NCBI RefSeq assembly: GCF_000341735.1
Contig: NZ_KB455575.1
Span: 1,146,399-1,210,398, forward strand
Direction of reading: 5' to 3'
Length of the DNA: 64,000 bases
Source of the DNA: Methylotuvimicrobium buryatense 5G
GTDB lineage: Bacteria > Pseudomonadota > Gammaproteobacteria > Methylococcales > Methylomonadaceae
The notes beneath the pieces are model-generated. The model was not told the DNA's origin and made no database searches. It was given only the letters and a program-made list of their open reading frames with translations. Shown here piece by piece: positions 7,184 to 16,966 of the stretch. Each line of letters begins with the position of its first letter. The stretch's first letter is position 1. Both the position numbers and the translations under genes were made by a program.

Positions 7184-9166
7184 ATGGCAACCAATAAAGT
7201 TTACGACTCAAGGGGGCATGGATGGTCGACTAGAAAAAAAGTCGTTTTCATTATCGGCCTGTTCGGACTTATTTCGGTATCCCTGGTCGGCATGATTTAC
7301 TGGAACGGCAATATCTTTGAGGGAGTTCGTTCATATGTTAGAGGAGAAGGCCTCTGGGCCAAAGCGCAAAAAGATGCGGTTTTTTACTTAACTCAATATT
7401 CCTACAGTCATGCCGAGGCGGATTATCTAGCTTATTTGGAAGCCCTCGAAATCATCAGCGGCGATAGCACGGCTCGAACGGCTTTATCCCAATTTCCACC
7501 CGATAAGCAAACAGCAAGAGAAGGTTTTCTTCAGGGACAAAACCATCCGGACGACATCGGTGCGCTGATCCATTTTTTTCTAAAATTTAACCGCATTTCC
7601 TATATGCGCGAAGCGATCGAGATATGGCAGTCTGCCGATAAAAAAATCGATGCATTAAAAGATATCGGCGAACAAATACGAAATGAAATTACCGATTCGC
7701 GCCGCGACAGCAAAAAAATCGCCGATTTAAGGCAACGTATAAGACAACTCAATGATGAGCTTCATGAGCTAGAAAACCTATTTTCGTTGAAATTAAGCGA
7801 AGGTGCCCGATGGGTTAAACTTATTGCATGGCAAATTAGCGTGTTGATATTAATAATCTTTGTCGGTATCGGACTCTTAGTCAGCAGGCAAATTATCAAG
7901 AGTATCGAAAAATTCGAAAAGCAACTAGCTCTCAGCGAATCGCGTTTTCGAAGTCTGAAGGAGTCTAATACCATCGGTATTATTTCATGGCGCCTCGATG
8001 GTATGATCGACGAAGCAAACGACCTTTTTTTGAACATGCTGGGTTTTGTCCAGGCCGATATTGAAAAAGCAGCGGTCAATTGGCGAGATATTACTCCAAT
8101 TGCGTTTCATGCCAAGGATCAAAAGGCTATCGACGAGCTTTTAATTCAGGGCCGATGCGAGCCTTATGAAAAAGCGCTGATCCATAAACAAGGATATTGG
8201 GTACCTGTATATATCGGCGCGGCACTGCTTAGCGGTAATCGTGAACAAGGTATTGCTTATGTAATGGATCTAAGCGAACGCAAGAAGGCCGAACAACAAT
8301 TAAAACTTGCGGCTACGGTTTTTGACTTCACTAGCGAAGGCATTATGATTACTGACCCATCGGTACGCATCGTATCGGTCAATCAAACACTGTGTAAAAT
8401 GACCGGATACGATCAAGAAGAATTATTGGGGAAGCCGCCTTCGATCTTGCAATCGGGTTATGTGTCTACCGAGCAATATCAATATATGTGGGATTCTCTA
8501 AACCAAAACGGTCAATGGCAAGGCGACATTGTCGATCGCACCAAAAATGGCGCATTATTACCGATGCGGATCAGCATTAGCCAAGTTAAAGACAGTGATA
8601 ATCAAATCACGCATTATGTGGCAATACTTTCGGATATTTCGGAACGCAAAGCCGAAGAAGAGCATCTCCGACATATCGCACATCACGACCCGTTGACCGA
8701 TTTGCCTAATCGAATTTTGTTTAACGACCGGTTGGAAAGGGCCATAAAGAAAGCCGCGCGAAGCAATACCAGTCTGGCGGTTTTGTTTCTGGATTTAGAC
8801 AAATTCAAACCGGTTAACGATTTGTTCGGTCACAAGACCGGTGATCGCCTATTGCAGAGCGTGGCGCACCGAATCGCCCGGAGTGTTCGAGAAACGGACA
8901 CCGTTACTCGATTAGGTGGCGACGAATTCGCGATATTACTCGAGGATGTGACCGATTTGGAAATGGTCGATAAAATTCTTAAACATACGGTCGATGTCAT
9001 CAGCGAAACCTATCTTATTGATGACCGAATGATCGATATTGGCGTCAGTGCCGGAATGAGCATTTATCCCAACGATGGCACCGACATTAAAACGCTGCTG
9101 GACCGCGCCGATAAAGCCATGTATGAAAATAAAAAAAAGGCAACGGCAGCTAATATCAACCGTTGA
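7184..9166 (+). CDS. Membrane diguanylate cyclase with two PAS domains
   Basis: A 660-residue protein: transmembrane helix 1 (about 19-41), a periplasmic helical sensor region (about 45-213) with no domain I can name, transmembrane helix 2 (about 217-237), two PAS domains (about 250-365 and 375-495) and a C-terminal GGDEF domain. The active site is intact (GGDEF, 578-582), and the RETD inhibitory site lies five residues upstream (569-572), so product-inhibited synthesis of c-di-GMP is expected. The second PAS has the common YDQEELLGKPPSILQSG pattern. The gene is a single transcription unit, followed at once by repeat K1. Confidence 0.92.
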   Translation: MATNKVYDSRGHGWSTRKKVVFIIGLFGLISVSLVGMIYWNGNIFEGVRSYVRGEGLWAKAQKDAVFYLTQYSYSHAEADYLAYLEALEIISGDSTARTALSQFPPDKQTAREGFLQGQNHPDDIGALIHFFLKFNRISYMREAIEIWQSADKKIDALKDIGEQIRNEITDSRRDSKKIADLRQRIRQLNDELHELENLFSLKLSEGARWVKLIAWQISVLILIIFVGIGLLVSRQIIKSIEKFEKQLALSESRFRSLKESNTIGIISWRLDGMIDEANDLFLNMLGFVQADIEKAAVNWRDITPIAFHAKDQKAIDELLIQGRCEPYEKALIHKQGYWVPVYIGAALLSGNREQGIAYVMDLSERKKAEQQLKLAATVFDFTSEGIMITDPSVRIVSVNQTLCKMTGYDQEELLGKPPSILQSGYVSTEQYQYMWDSLNQNGQWQGDIVDRTKNGALLPMRISISQVKDSDNQITHYVAILSDISERKAEEEHLRHIAHHDPLTDLPNRILFNDRLERAIKKAARSNTSLAVLFLDLDKFKPVNDLFGHKTGDRLLQSVAHRIARSVRETDTVTRLGGDEFAILLEDVTDLEMVDKILKHTVDVISETYLIDDRMIDIGVSAGMSIYPNDGTDIKTLLDRADKAMYENKKKATAANINR

Positions 9167-9170
9167 TCCT

Positions 9171-9332
9171 AAAAAGAGCAGTTGGCATGTGTTGTAGACC
9201 GTTCGTGCTGAGTAAAGTCGAAGCATGAAGGGTCTACAACACTTTCACCGACCTGGTGAAGCCTCAAACTCCCGTTCACCCTTCGACAGGCTCAGGGCGA
9301 ACGGGAGTTTGAGGCTCTCAACTGCTCTTTTT
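9171..9332. repeat. Family K inverted-repeat element (copy K1)
   Basis: A 162-bp element with perfect 14-bp inverted ends, AAAAAGAGCAGTTG and CAACTGCTCTTTTT. Inside are the hairpin arms TGTTGTAGACC...GGTCTACAACA and CCCGTTCACCC...GGGCGAACGGG. It begins 4 bp after the diguanylate cyclase stop codon and could act as its terminator, because the right end has a T run. It directly abuts a family C repeat, an arrangement seen again at 49 kb. Confidence 0.85.
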
Positions 9333-9760
9333 ACTGTGAAAGTTCGTAGATTTGGACTCTTTATCTAATTGTTCGATATGCAAAAGCTCAGCAACGAAAA
9401 TGCCGGTTCCGAAGAGGGTGCGGTTGCTCGACTGACAGGCGTCGGCGGCAGGGACAGCCGCCGTCGAGCCTACAAGGACGTATTCACGGCGTCCTGTCGG
9501 GCGAGTAACCGTACCCTCCCCACGCCCATAAGTATCTACACATCCTTATCATTTAAAATCATGCTGTTATAAAGTTTCTTCTGGTTTTTTATGAAGATAG
9601 GGATTAAAAATTGAAGTTTTTAGTCTACTTTTTTATCTTAGATTACAGAAGAATTAACTTAACTAATTGTTTTATAAAGCTGAAAACTTGTGTAGATACC
9701 TATGCCCCACGCCCGAACTTTCATTTGTTGGGGCGATGGCCGGGCCTTCATGAACGTTAG
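9333..9760. repeat. Family C repeat split by an insertion (copy C1)
   Basis: Bounded by ACTGTGAAAGTTCGTAGA and TTCATGAACGTTAG, as in the copies at 50800 and 51027. The central part holds GGTTGCTCGACTGACAGGCG and CCTACAAGGACGTATTCACG. The element is interrupted between 9526 and 9705 by a separate short inverted-repeat element; removing it gives a repeat of about 240 bp, the usual C length. Confidence 0.85.
9527..9704. mobile_element. MITE-like insertion with 16-bp inverted ends and 9-bp target duplication
   Basis: A 178-bp AT-rich element with ends CATAAGTATCTACACA (9527-9542) and TGTGTAGATACCTATG (9689-9704), inverted repeats with one mismatch. It is flanked by a direct duplication CCCCACGCC (9518-9526 and 9705-9713). 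It has no coding capacity. It sits inside repeat C1, so it arrived after C1. The transposase family that moved it cannot be named from the ends alone. Confidence 0.85.
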
Positions 9761-9790
9761 GTTGATATATAGTCGTAGACATTAATCCCT

Positions 9791-10525
9791 GTGAGTCGAG
9801 TTTATTTGCGTTTCTACGAAGAATTAAACGATTTTTTACCCATCGAGCGGCGTAAAGTCGAATTTGAACATACGCTTAATCGTAGAACTTCGATCAAAGA
9901 CTTGATCGAATCCGTAGGTATTCCGCACACCGAAGTCGAAATTATTTTGGCCAATGGCCGCTCGGTCGATTTTGATTATATTGTTCAAGAGAATGATCGA
10001 ATTAGCGTCTATCCGATGTTTGAGTGTTTCGATATCGCGCCGCTTCTGCGCCTACGCCCTAAACCGTTACGAGACCCTCGCTTCATTCTCGATACTAATC
10101 TTGGCCGGCTAGCGCGATATCTACGTTTATTGGGCTTTGATTGTTTGTACCGAAATGATTATGAGGATGGCGATGTTGCCGAGATAGCGGGTCAGCAGCA
10201 TCGGATAGTTTTGACTCGGGATCGCTTTTTATTACGACGAAAAATAATCACTCACGGTTATTTCGTGCGCTCGGTTCATCCTAGAGAGCAAGTCAAAGAA
10301 ATCCTGCAGCGTTTAGATTTATACCGGTTCATCGCACTGTTCACACTCTGTTCACGTTGCAACGGCGCGTTGATAAAAACAAGCAAAGACGCCCTCATCG
10401 ATCGACTAGAGCCTTTAACTAAGCTTTACTACGACGACTTTCGGATCTGCCTCAGTTGCGATCAAATTTATTGGTCCGGCAGTCACCACAGCAATTCCCA
10501 GTTTGAGCAGTTTCGCCGATTTTAG
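9791..10525 (+). CDS. Mut7-C RNase domain protein with N-terminal ubiquitin-like domain
   Basis: A 244-residue protein starting at GTG. Residues 1-80 look like a ubiquitin/MoaD-like domain (Ub-Mut7C); 95-180 is the PIN-like Mut7-C nuclease domain with DTNLGRLARYLRLLGFD (D101) and LTRDR (D144); the C terminus has a zinc ribbon with C187, C190, C220 and C223. Mut7-C proteins are predicted RNases of unknown target. The last 11 residues and the TAG stop come from the left end of repeat B1, which starts at 10490, so the natural C terminus after YWSGSHH has been replaced. Confidence 0.88.
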   Translation: MSRVYLRFYEELNDFLPIERRKVEFEHTLNRRTSIKDLIESVGIPHTEVEIILANGRSVDFDYIVQENDRISVYPMFECFDIAPLLRLRPKPLRDPRFILDTNLGRLARYLRLLGFDCLYRNDYEDGDVAEIAGQQHRIVLTRDRFLLRRKIITHGYFVRSVHPREQVKEILQRLDLYRFIALFTLCSRCNGALIKTSKDALIDRLEPLTKLYYDDFRICLSCDQIYWSGSHHSNSQFEQFRRF

Positions 10526-10652
10526 GGTCTGGGGTATGCCTGTCGAGGAACGCCGTAAACCCATCCATGGGGGCTTGGCGGCAGCTCCCTGCTGCCGACA
10601 TCCTCGCCAAGCATACCCCACACCCTTTTTGATCTCCAAATTGGGAATTGCT
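10490..10652. repeat. Family B intergenic repeat, short form (copy B1)
   Basis: A 163-bp element with inverted ends AGCAATTCCCAGTTTG and CAAATTGGGAATTGCT, in inverse orientation to the copies at 22719 and 27497. It lacks their module of about 49 bp containing the TTTTGCTCCATGCAAAA hairpin. Its left 36 bp code for the end of the Mut7-C protein. Confidence 0.9.
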
Positions 10653-10728
10653 GCAGTCACCAAGACCATGCCAGGCAATTAATTAACGAATTAACCTCTC
10701 AAAACGATCAAAGGTCGAAAAATTGAGT

Positions 10729-11376
10729 TTAATCGGATAAAAGGTTTTTTTGATGACGTCTTACTCGCCGCATGACTCCTCTCGCAGTAAGTGCGAGTGG
10801 ACTATCTGTCGCGACATCGGCTACGTTCAATGCCTCCATAACCCAAGTATTGCAATTGTTAAAAATATGATAGGAGCCCGTGGCGCTGTAAAAACGGCTA
10901 TAAGCATACAAGCCTCGTCCTAGATTAATTAAATCGCCCTGCCCATCCCTCACGAACGCCTGATTGATAAAGCCCAACATTGCGACCACCTGACTTTTTG
11001 ACAACAAAATACGCTCGATGTCACTGTGCCGAAAATAATGCTCAGGATGGTGCCGAAGCCCAGCGACATGCATGACTGAGCCGGTCGGTAAAAACAACGC
11101 CTTTATGGCCAACCACAACGAAAACGACTCGGCTTGATAAAAAGCGCGATCGCCCCAACCGAACTCGATAAAACCGATTTCAGTCAAATCGAACGCCAGT
11201 CCGGAAATACTGTCCGCCGCTGTTTGAGCATCGACCACGATACCGGTATGCAATCCGTGATCGATGACATGGATAATCATTTGTTCGCTGCCATTTGCAT
11301 AAAGCGCCGATGGCGATGAACCGCAGCCACTGCATAAAAAGCAGGTTATCCAAAAAACGATCGTTCTGATAAACAT
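10729..11376 (-). CDS. DUF2459 (TIGR02117) family putative lipoprotein
   Basis: A 215-residue protein with an N-terminal hydrophobic signal ending in CSGCGSS, a weak lipobox. Family features are HVIDHGLHTGIVV (about 36-48), EFGWGDRAFYQ and the C-terminal NNCNTWVMEAL block. The conserved His and Cys would suit a papain-like or NlpC-like hydrolase, but no activity has been proved for the family as far as I know. It lies 29 bp downstream of the GDH gene on the same strand and may be read through from it. Confidence 0.75.
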   Translation of the reverse strand: MFIRTIVFWITCFLCSGCGSSPSALYANGSEQMIIHVIDHGLHTGIVVDAQTAADSISGLAFDLTEIGFIEFGWGDRAFYQAESFSLWLAIKALFLPTGSVMHVAGLRHHPEHYFRHSDIERILLSKSQVVAMLGFINQAFVRDGQGDLINLGRGLYAYSRFYSATGSYHIFNNCNTWVMEALNVADVATDSPLALTARGVMRRVRRHQKNLLSD

Positions 11377-11405
11377 TTCGGCACACTCGTCGATTCAACA
11401 AGTAA

Positions 11406-14400
11406 TCAAATTAAATTTATCAATGCTTTGTTCAAGGTTAAATAAGGCATCAAGCTGTTTGTCGGACTTCTTGAAACTTCTTGAAAAATTCGTTGATAAC
11501 GGATCAGCTTTTGCTTGTTAACAGAGCCCGCGAAATAAGTTTTGCAATCTTGTGCATCCGAAACCAAAACGGCTTGCACGAGTTTACCTTGCGTTTGTTT
11601 GATTTCGGCCTTGAGATTGTTAAAAACCTTTCGCTCCCAATGATTTTGTACGGTTACAGCCGATAGTTGCTCAAACAACTTGCCCAAGTCCAAATATTTC
11701 GAAACGTCGATAAACGTCTTGCGAACTGCACTGAAGACTTGCCCGGATTCAGTAGCCAATAGTGTAATTTGTGGAAAGTCGCTCAGTGAATTGATAAATG
11801 CGATACGCTTTGCCAGGTTGACGGGTAAACCATTAGCCGGGTCATTCACGGAATCGGGTGGAATAAACTCATTGGCGAAAGCGGTTAAGCAAGATCGATA
11901 ATTTTCCAATGTCAGCGGATCCGGGCGCACAACCTGTCCGTTCATCAATACCCATTGACTGAATTCGGCAAGGACATTTTCCAATTCCAATAGCAAACCG
12001 TATTGTTGTTCCGCCGAAATGCGATTATCCAAACTAAAAACTTCTCGGCGAAAGTCAGCGGCTTCGAGCACTTGATCGAATGTCAAGTAACTTGTCACGC
12101 TATCGATGACGGCTCCGCCGTTGTCGTTATGCCAATTCAAAAAGCCGCATCCGGCTTGATTGATAATCGTATTACTCATCACGGTCGCTTTTATCGCCGG
12201 CGCGAGAGGGTGACTGGCTAAATGTTCGGCGTAGCTTTGCCTTATCGGTCCTGGAAAGTAGCTATGCAAGTAAATATCGTAATCGGGAGCCGATATCGAT
12301 TCGCTTCTATCCATGATGTCTTGTGTCAACTGAATCTTACTGGCGGCCATCAACACGGCAAATTCCGGCCGCGTAATCATTTGCCCGGGCCTAGCCATAA
12401 CTTCTTTATAAGATGGAAAAGACTCAACATTGCGATCAAGCACGCCGGCGCTTTCCAAGCGTTCCGAGAGCAACAAATATTGTTCGGCATTCCCTTTCAC
12501 GCGTAATTGCTCAAGCGATAGACACAAACTCTGTTTGTAATTATTGGCCAAAACCGCATCGCATACTTCGCCGGTTAAAGCATCAAAAGTTTGCCGATAA
12601 TCGCTTATTCCTTGTTTTTTCTGAAGCCCCGTTAGCAATATTTTGAGATTGACTTCATGATCGGAGCAATCGACCCCGCCCGAGTTATGAACCGCATCGG
12701 TATCGATACGCCCGCCTGCCAAGGCGTATTCGATTCTCGCTTTTTGCGTGAAACCGAGATTAGCACCTTCACCGACAACCGCTGCACGCAATTGCAGCGC
12801 ATCGATACGTACATCGTCGTTATTTCGGTCGCCTACGTCTTCATGTTTTTCGATTGATGCTTTCACATATGTGCCGATACCGCCCAACCAAAGCAACTCA
12901 ACCGGAGCTGTGAGTAACAGACGAATCAGTGTGGCGCCATCGAGGTTTTTATAACGAATACCCAACCATTGCCGAAGTTGCGGAGAGACGGCTATGTCTT
13001 TCGCATGACGGGGATAAACACCGCCGCCTTCGGAAATCAAGCTTCGGTCATAATCGTCCCAGCTCGACCCAGGCAATTCGAATAAGCGCTTACGTTCTAA
13101 ATAAGATTGCTCGAGGTCGCTTGGATTCGGATCGATAAAGATATGGCGCCCGCTGATCGCGGCTAGCAGGCGGGTGCTATGAGACAACAACATTCCGTTA
13201 CCGAATACATCTCCATCCATGCTGCCGACACCGACTACGGTAAACGGTTCGCATTGAATATCCTTGCCAAGTTCGCGAAAATGCCGCTTGATGCATTCCC
13301 AAGCGCCTCGGGCAGTAATCCCTAACGTTTTGTGGTTATATCCGTTAGAACCGCCGCTCGCGAAGGCATCGCCAAGCCAAAACTGGTATTGAGCCGAAAC
13401 CGAGTTAGCCAAATCCGAAAATTGCGCTGTCCCCTTGTCGGCCGCAACAACCAGATAGGGATCGTGATCGTCATAGCTCACGATACCGGGTAAAGGCACA
13501 ACCTGATCTTCGACATAATTGTCGGTCAAATCGAGCAAACCCTGAATCAGCTTGACATAAGCCTTGCGGCCCGCTTCTCTAAAGCCGGGATCGGCAACCG
13601 GCGCCTTGACGATAAACCCGCCCTTTGCGCCTTTCGGAATAATCAGCGCGTTCTTGCTCATCTGAGTTTGCATCAGATCTAAAATTTCGGTTCTGAAATC
13701 GTCGGGACGGTCCGACCAGCGAATGCCGCCGCGAGAGATTTTACCGCCGCGCAAATGAATCCCTTCCATATCGACGGCATGCACATATATTTCATTTTGA
13801 GGTTTAGGGGCCGGCATATCGATGATGCCGAGACTATTGATCTTGAACGCGATAAAAAAATCGTCCCGATTTTGTCTGATATGGAAATTACAGCGCATCG
13901 TTGCATCAATTAAATTAAACAACGTACGCAATATTCTGTCGTGATTGATATCAGTTACGCTATTAAGATTCTCCAGCAATTTAAGACGTAACGGAAACAA
14001 CAACTGTTCCTCGCGCTGCATCGGCTCCCCTAAATTAGGGTCGGGCCTGAAACGGGCCTCGAAATACTCAAGCAAGGCGTAGGAGGTACTAGAGTTGGCG
14101 AGTAATGCCTGATTGAAACTGCTAGTAGTGGTCGGATAGCCCAATTGCAGATAATAGTTGCGATACGCACGCAACACATCGATCTGCTGCCAAGTCATAC
14201 CAGCCAATACTAGTAAGCTATTCAATTCGTCGTTTTCGGCTTTTCCGTTAAATACCGCACCGATACCGGATAACAAGCGTGACTTTAACTCCGTAAAACT
14301 GTCATGTTGAGACTTCGCAGCCGAAATCGTAAAGCTTTTAATAAAAACCGAGCGGCCGGATACCGTCAATGGAAATTGAACCTGATCCAAGACTCGCAAG

Positions 14401-16100
14401 TTAAAGTTTTCGAGAATTGGAATATATTCGTCCAAATAGCGTTCTTGCCGGCTGCAAAAATGTAAACGATACTGACGAACCAGGCCACATGGTCTCAACA
14501 GACCGATTGTCATCGGACTATCATCCTGCAACGATTCGATTAAGCCAATATCCTTGACGGCATGACGCGGAGGCATCAATGCTTGATAGCCGGGCGGAAA
14601 AACCATGCGGTATTTTTGCCATAATTTGCCGGCCTTGTATTTACCGTAGGCGCGCTCCAGAGTTCGGCACAAGGATGCAGACCAGGGCCTGACCTGTTTG
14701 TTGAGATCCCGGTCCAACTGATCGACATCAATCGTTATGGTTTCGGCACTCGGCTTCAGCAAAAAATGCAACCCCAAATAAGGGCCGCTAAGCATAATTT
14801 TACGGACTAATTCGGCACTGCTATCGAGATTTGACGACAAGCGCTCTAACAATAGGTATTCAATCTCTTCGTTATACAATTGAATCGGGACGATAATCAG
14901 AGCGGACAACGATTCCAGACCGAAACCGCCTAAAACCACTAGTTTGATGCCTTCCGGGCGATACAGGTAACGCCTGAGCGACCGAATCAACAAGTCCAGT
15001 TGAGGTATTTCGAGCAAAAATAAGTCGACTTTCGGAAACAAATTGAATATCTCTTTAAGCTGCAGATATTCATAACTATTTTCAGGGGTTTTATGATGCG
15101 CTAATGTTTGTTCGATTTTACGTTGTAAAAACGGAATATTGCTGCATGCTCCCCCCATTTCCGCCTCATCAAAAACGCCGAAAAAACCGTAGTCGCAAAA
15201 ACCGCCTCCATTCGGCAACGTGAGTTTGAACCCTATGTAAATCAAGGATTGGTCGTGAATCAATGGGCTTCTTATCGGTAAGTATTGGATGATTAGAGGA
15301 TAATCGCGCGCCCAAACAGCCTGCATCACTCGGAGAAAGTCCGATATTGCTGTAGGATTATTGTCATGACAAAATTCTGAACCCAAGGCTTTAAGCGCGG
15401 TCACCGAGTCTTGATCCTCGGACGAAAATCGATATGTCCTAAAAGGGATAAAAGCCTTTTGCTCAAGCCAATCGATCAAGGCGCTAAATTGAGAAAACTC
15501 GGAAATTTCATTAAGCGCAAGCAAGCTTTCCTTCAAGGCTATGCGATCTCGATCAAGGGTTTCGGCCCACTCGATGATTGCCGTTATCCTTTCGAAAAAT
15601 GCATTTTTGACACCTGAATCAACCGCTTCAAGACGCAATACGATCAACAGTTGCTTGGTTCCGGACAAACCATTACTTTCCAAATCAGTTATCATTGTTC
15701 CCTGACGCTTAATGGTCAAAACGGGATGTGCCAATAATTGAAACGGAAGTTGTTGATCGCTTTGTAACGCCAATAAAGAATCGACAACATGCGTTAAGTT
15801 GCGACAGACAATCACGATGAATTGTTGAGGATCGTTCGGTATCGTCAGTGCTTTCACGATATGCGTTTCGATATCGTTAGTGAAGAGTTCAAATATCTTG
15901 GCAATCAGCGATGACGATATATGGGGGGGCAATGAAACAAAATAGCTGTCCGGGAATAACAGCATTTCCGCCAATTTAATTAAAAATCGCCGGTTTTGAT
16001 TGTCGCCTTGTCCTTCGAGGATGTGTTGTACCGCCTTTAATTTTCGGCGTTGACGCGATGCCTTTAGAGCAAGGTTACCGGCTCTCAGATATACTTTCAC
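11406..16100 (-). CDS. gdhB: NAD-specific glutamate dehydrogenase, large type
   Basis: A 1564-residue protein of the large (about 180 kDa) NAD-GDH class. The N-terminal half has the ACT-like regulatory and helical regions of the class; the catalytic core near the middle carries IIPKGAKGGFIVKAP with the substrate-binding lysines, and the Rossmann part includes WLGGIGTYVKAS. It deaminates glutamate to 2-oxoglutarate and ammonia using NAD+. The start is GTG (16100) with an AAGGAG ribosome site. Length is normal and no frameshift is seen. The flanking genes are not functionally related. Confidence 0.95.
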   Translation of the reverse strand: MKVYLRAGNLALKASRQRRKLKAVQHILEGQGDNQNRRFLIKLAEMLLFPDSYFVSLPPHISSSLIAKIFELFTNDIETHIVKALTIPNDPQQFIVIVCRNLTHVVDSLLALQSDQQLPFQLLAHPVLTIKRQGTMITDLESNGLSGTKQLLIVLRLEAVDSGVKNAFFERITAIIEWAETLDRDRIALKESLLALNEISEFSQFSALIDWLEQKAFIPFRTYRFSSEDQDSVTALKALGSEFCHDNNPTAISDFLRVMQAVWARDYPLIIQYLPIRSPLIHDQSLIYIGFKLTLPNGGGFCDYGFFGVFDEAEMGGACSNIPFLQRKIEQTLAHHKTPENSYEYLQLKEIFNLFPKVDLFLLEIPQLDLLIRSLRRYLYRPEGIKLVVLGGFGLESLSALIIVPIQLYNEEIEYLLLERLSSNLDSSAELVRKIMLSGPYLGLHFLLKPSAETITIDVDQLDRDLNKQVRPWSASLCRTLERAYGKYKAGKLWQKYRMVFPPGYQALMPPRHAVKDIGLIESLQDDSPMTIGLLRPCGLVRQYRLHFCSRQERYLDEYIPILENFNLRVLDQVQFPLTVSGRSVFIKSFTISAAKSQHDSFTELKSRLLSGIGAVFNGKAENDELNSLLVLAGMTWQQIDVLRAYRNYYLQLGYPTTTSSFNQALLANSSTSYALLEYFEARFRPDPNLGEPMQREEQLLFPLRLKLLENLNSVTDINHDRILRTLFNLIDATMRCNFHIRQNRDDFFIAFKINSLGIIDMPAPKPQNEIYVHAVDMEGIHLRGGKISRGGIRWSDRPDDFRTEILDLMQTQMSKNALIIPKGAKGGFIVKAPVADPGFREAGRKAYVKLIQGLLDLTDNYVEDQVVPLPGIVSYDDHDPYLVVAADKGTAQFSDLANSVSAQYQFWLGDAFASGGSNGYNHKTLGITARGAWECIKRHFRELGKDIQCEPFTVVGVGSMDGDVFGNGMLLSHSTRLLAAISGRHIFIDPNPSDLEQSYLERKRLFELPGSSWDDYDRSLISEGGGVYPRHAKDIAVSPQLRQWLGIRYKNLDGATLIRLLLTAPVELLWLGGIGTYVKASIEKHEDVGDRNNDDVRIDALQLRAAVVGEGANLGFTQKARIEYALAGGRIDTDAVHNSGGVDCSDHEVNLKILLTGLQKKQGISDYRQTFDALTGEVCDAVLANNYKQSLCLSLEQLRVKGNAEQYLLLSERLESAGVLDRNVESFPSYKEVMARPGQMITRPEFAVLMAASKIQLTQDIMDRSESISAPDYDIYLHSYFPGPIRQSYAEHLASHPLAPAIKATVMSNTIINQAGCGFLNWHNDNGGAVIDSVTSYLTFDQVLEAADFRREVFSLDNRISAEQQYGLLLELENVLAEFSQWVLMNGQVVRPDPLTLENYRSCLTAFANEFIPPDSVNDPANGLPVNLAKRIAFINSLSDFPQITLLATESGQVFSAVRKTFIDVSKYLDLGKLFEQLSAVTVQNHWERKVFNNLKAEIKQTQGKLVQAVLVSDAQDCKTYFAGSVNKQKLIRYQRIFQEVSRSPTNSLMPYLTLNKALINLI

Positions 16101-16532
16101 GAACTACTCCTTGAGTTTCTGTTGATAAAAGTCACGGCTAAGAATTGCACACGAAATAAGTTTATCAAGACTTTTAGGCGGCCGTTCCTTTCAAAGAGGA
16201 ATCAGGGGAATCACTTAAGGCTATTATTTCATGCACGGTTATTACTCTACCACGCTAAAAATGTAGTGCATGAAACTAAATTTGGCAGTTTAACCATGAA
16301 GCACATGAATTTCATGAAGGATTTCAAGAAATTACCTAAACATTCTCGCTAACCTTTTTGGTGAGCGAAAGTTCTATATAAACGAATACCAAGCTATTGA
16401 ATAAACTTCTTGTTCTTCATTATCTTCATGGTGAAATGCTTTTTCTAGGATGAAGATTTAGTGATAAAGGTTGGCTATATAGCAAGGAGATGATCATCAA
16501 ACAAAAATTTGATCAACAATTTGGGGCGATCA
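16101..16532. repeat. Intergenic region with family D remnants
   Basis: The stretch 16205-16470 contains TTTGGCAGTTTAACCATGAA, CATGAATTTCATGAAGG and ATCTTCATGGTGAAATGC. Related pieces occur at 25365-25515 and 63070-63350, so this is a decayed repeat (family D) built of short ATGAAG-type words. No convincing gene is present. The GTG start and ribosome site of the GDH gene are at the left edge. Confidence 0.5.
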
Positions 16533-16958
16533 TTATCGTAGGCTTTTTTTAATTTCTAAAACGTTTGCTTCTTCCATTCGTGTATAAGTAACCGAGTCCA
16601 TCAGTGTCTTTATAAAATAAATCCCCATGCCGTTTTCCTTCGGATTATCGAAATCCGGAATCGGCACAGCTTCGATATCGAAACCTTGTCCATGATCGAA
16701 AACTTTAATATTGAGCTCGTCTTCCTGAATGTGAATCGTAATTCTGACACAGTCCTTCGGCCCTTTATAATTGGAATGCTTAATTGCGTTTGTTGTCGCT
16801 TCGGTTAACACAAGGTTCAATTGATAAGCCAAGGCATCTCGATCGCCGGAATAAAGGTCCAGCTCTCTTCCGATCCGCTCCCCGATGCTACCGATCAAAT
16901 CCAGATATTTGGTTTGTGTCGGGATAATTACATCAACCTGAATATCCGCACTTTGCAT
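16533..16958 (-). CDS. RsbW-like anti-sigma factor / serine kinase (HATPase_c_2)
   Basis: A 141-residue single-domain GHKL ATPase. The N box is LVLTEATTNAIKHS (about 50-63), the G1 box VFDHGQGFD and the G2 box NGMGIYFIKTLMD. Such proteins bind a sigma factor or another partner and phosphorylate a STAS antagonist. The STAS gene lies 8 bp upstream in the same operon. No sigma factor or PP2C phosphatase gene is adjacent, so the partner is unknown. Confidence 0.87.
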   Translation of the reverse strand: MQSADIQVDVIIPTQTKYLDLIGSIGERIGRELDLYSGDRDALAYQLNLVLTEATTNAIKHSNYKGPKDCVRITIHIQEDELNIKVFDHGQGFDIEAVPIPDFDNPKENGMGIYFIKTLMDSVTYTRMEEANVLEIKKSLR

Positions 16959-16966
16959 AAAAGCCC

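Noticed and set aside
7000-7197. 65-codon frame just upstream of the diguanylate cyclase
   Set aside because: It overlaps a decayed family B repeat and the start of the cyclase gene and resembles no protein.
9369-9572. 67-codon frame between K1 and the Mut7-C gene
   Set aside because: It runs through repeat C1 into the inserted MITE, so it is a chance frame.
16122-16352. 76-codon plus frame upstream of the GDH gene
   Set aside because: It lies in a family D remnant built of ATGAAG-type words, and has no ribosome site.
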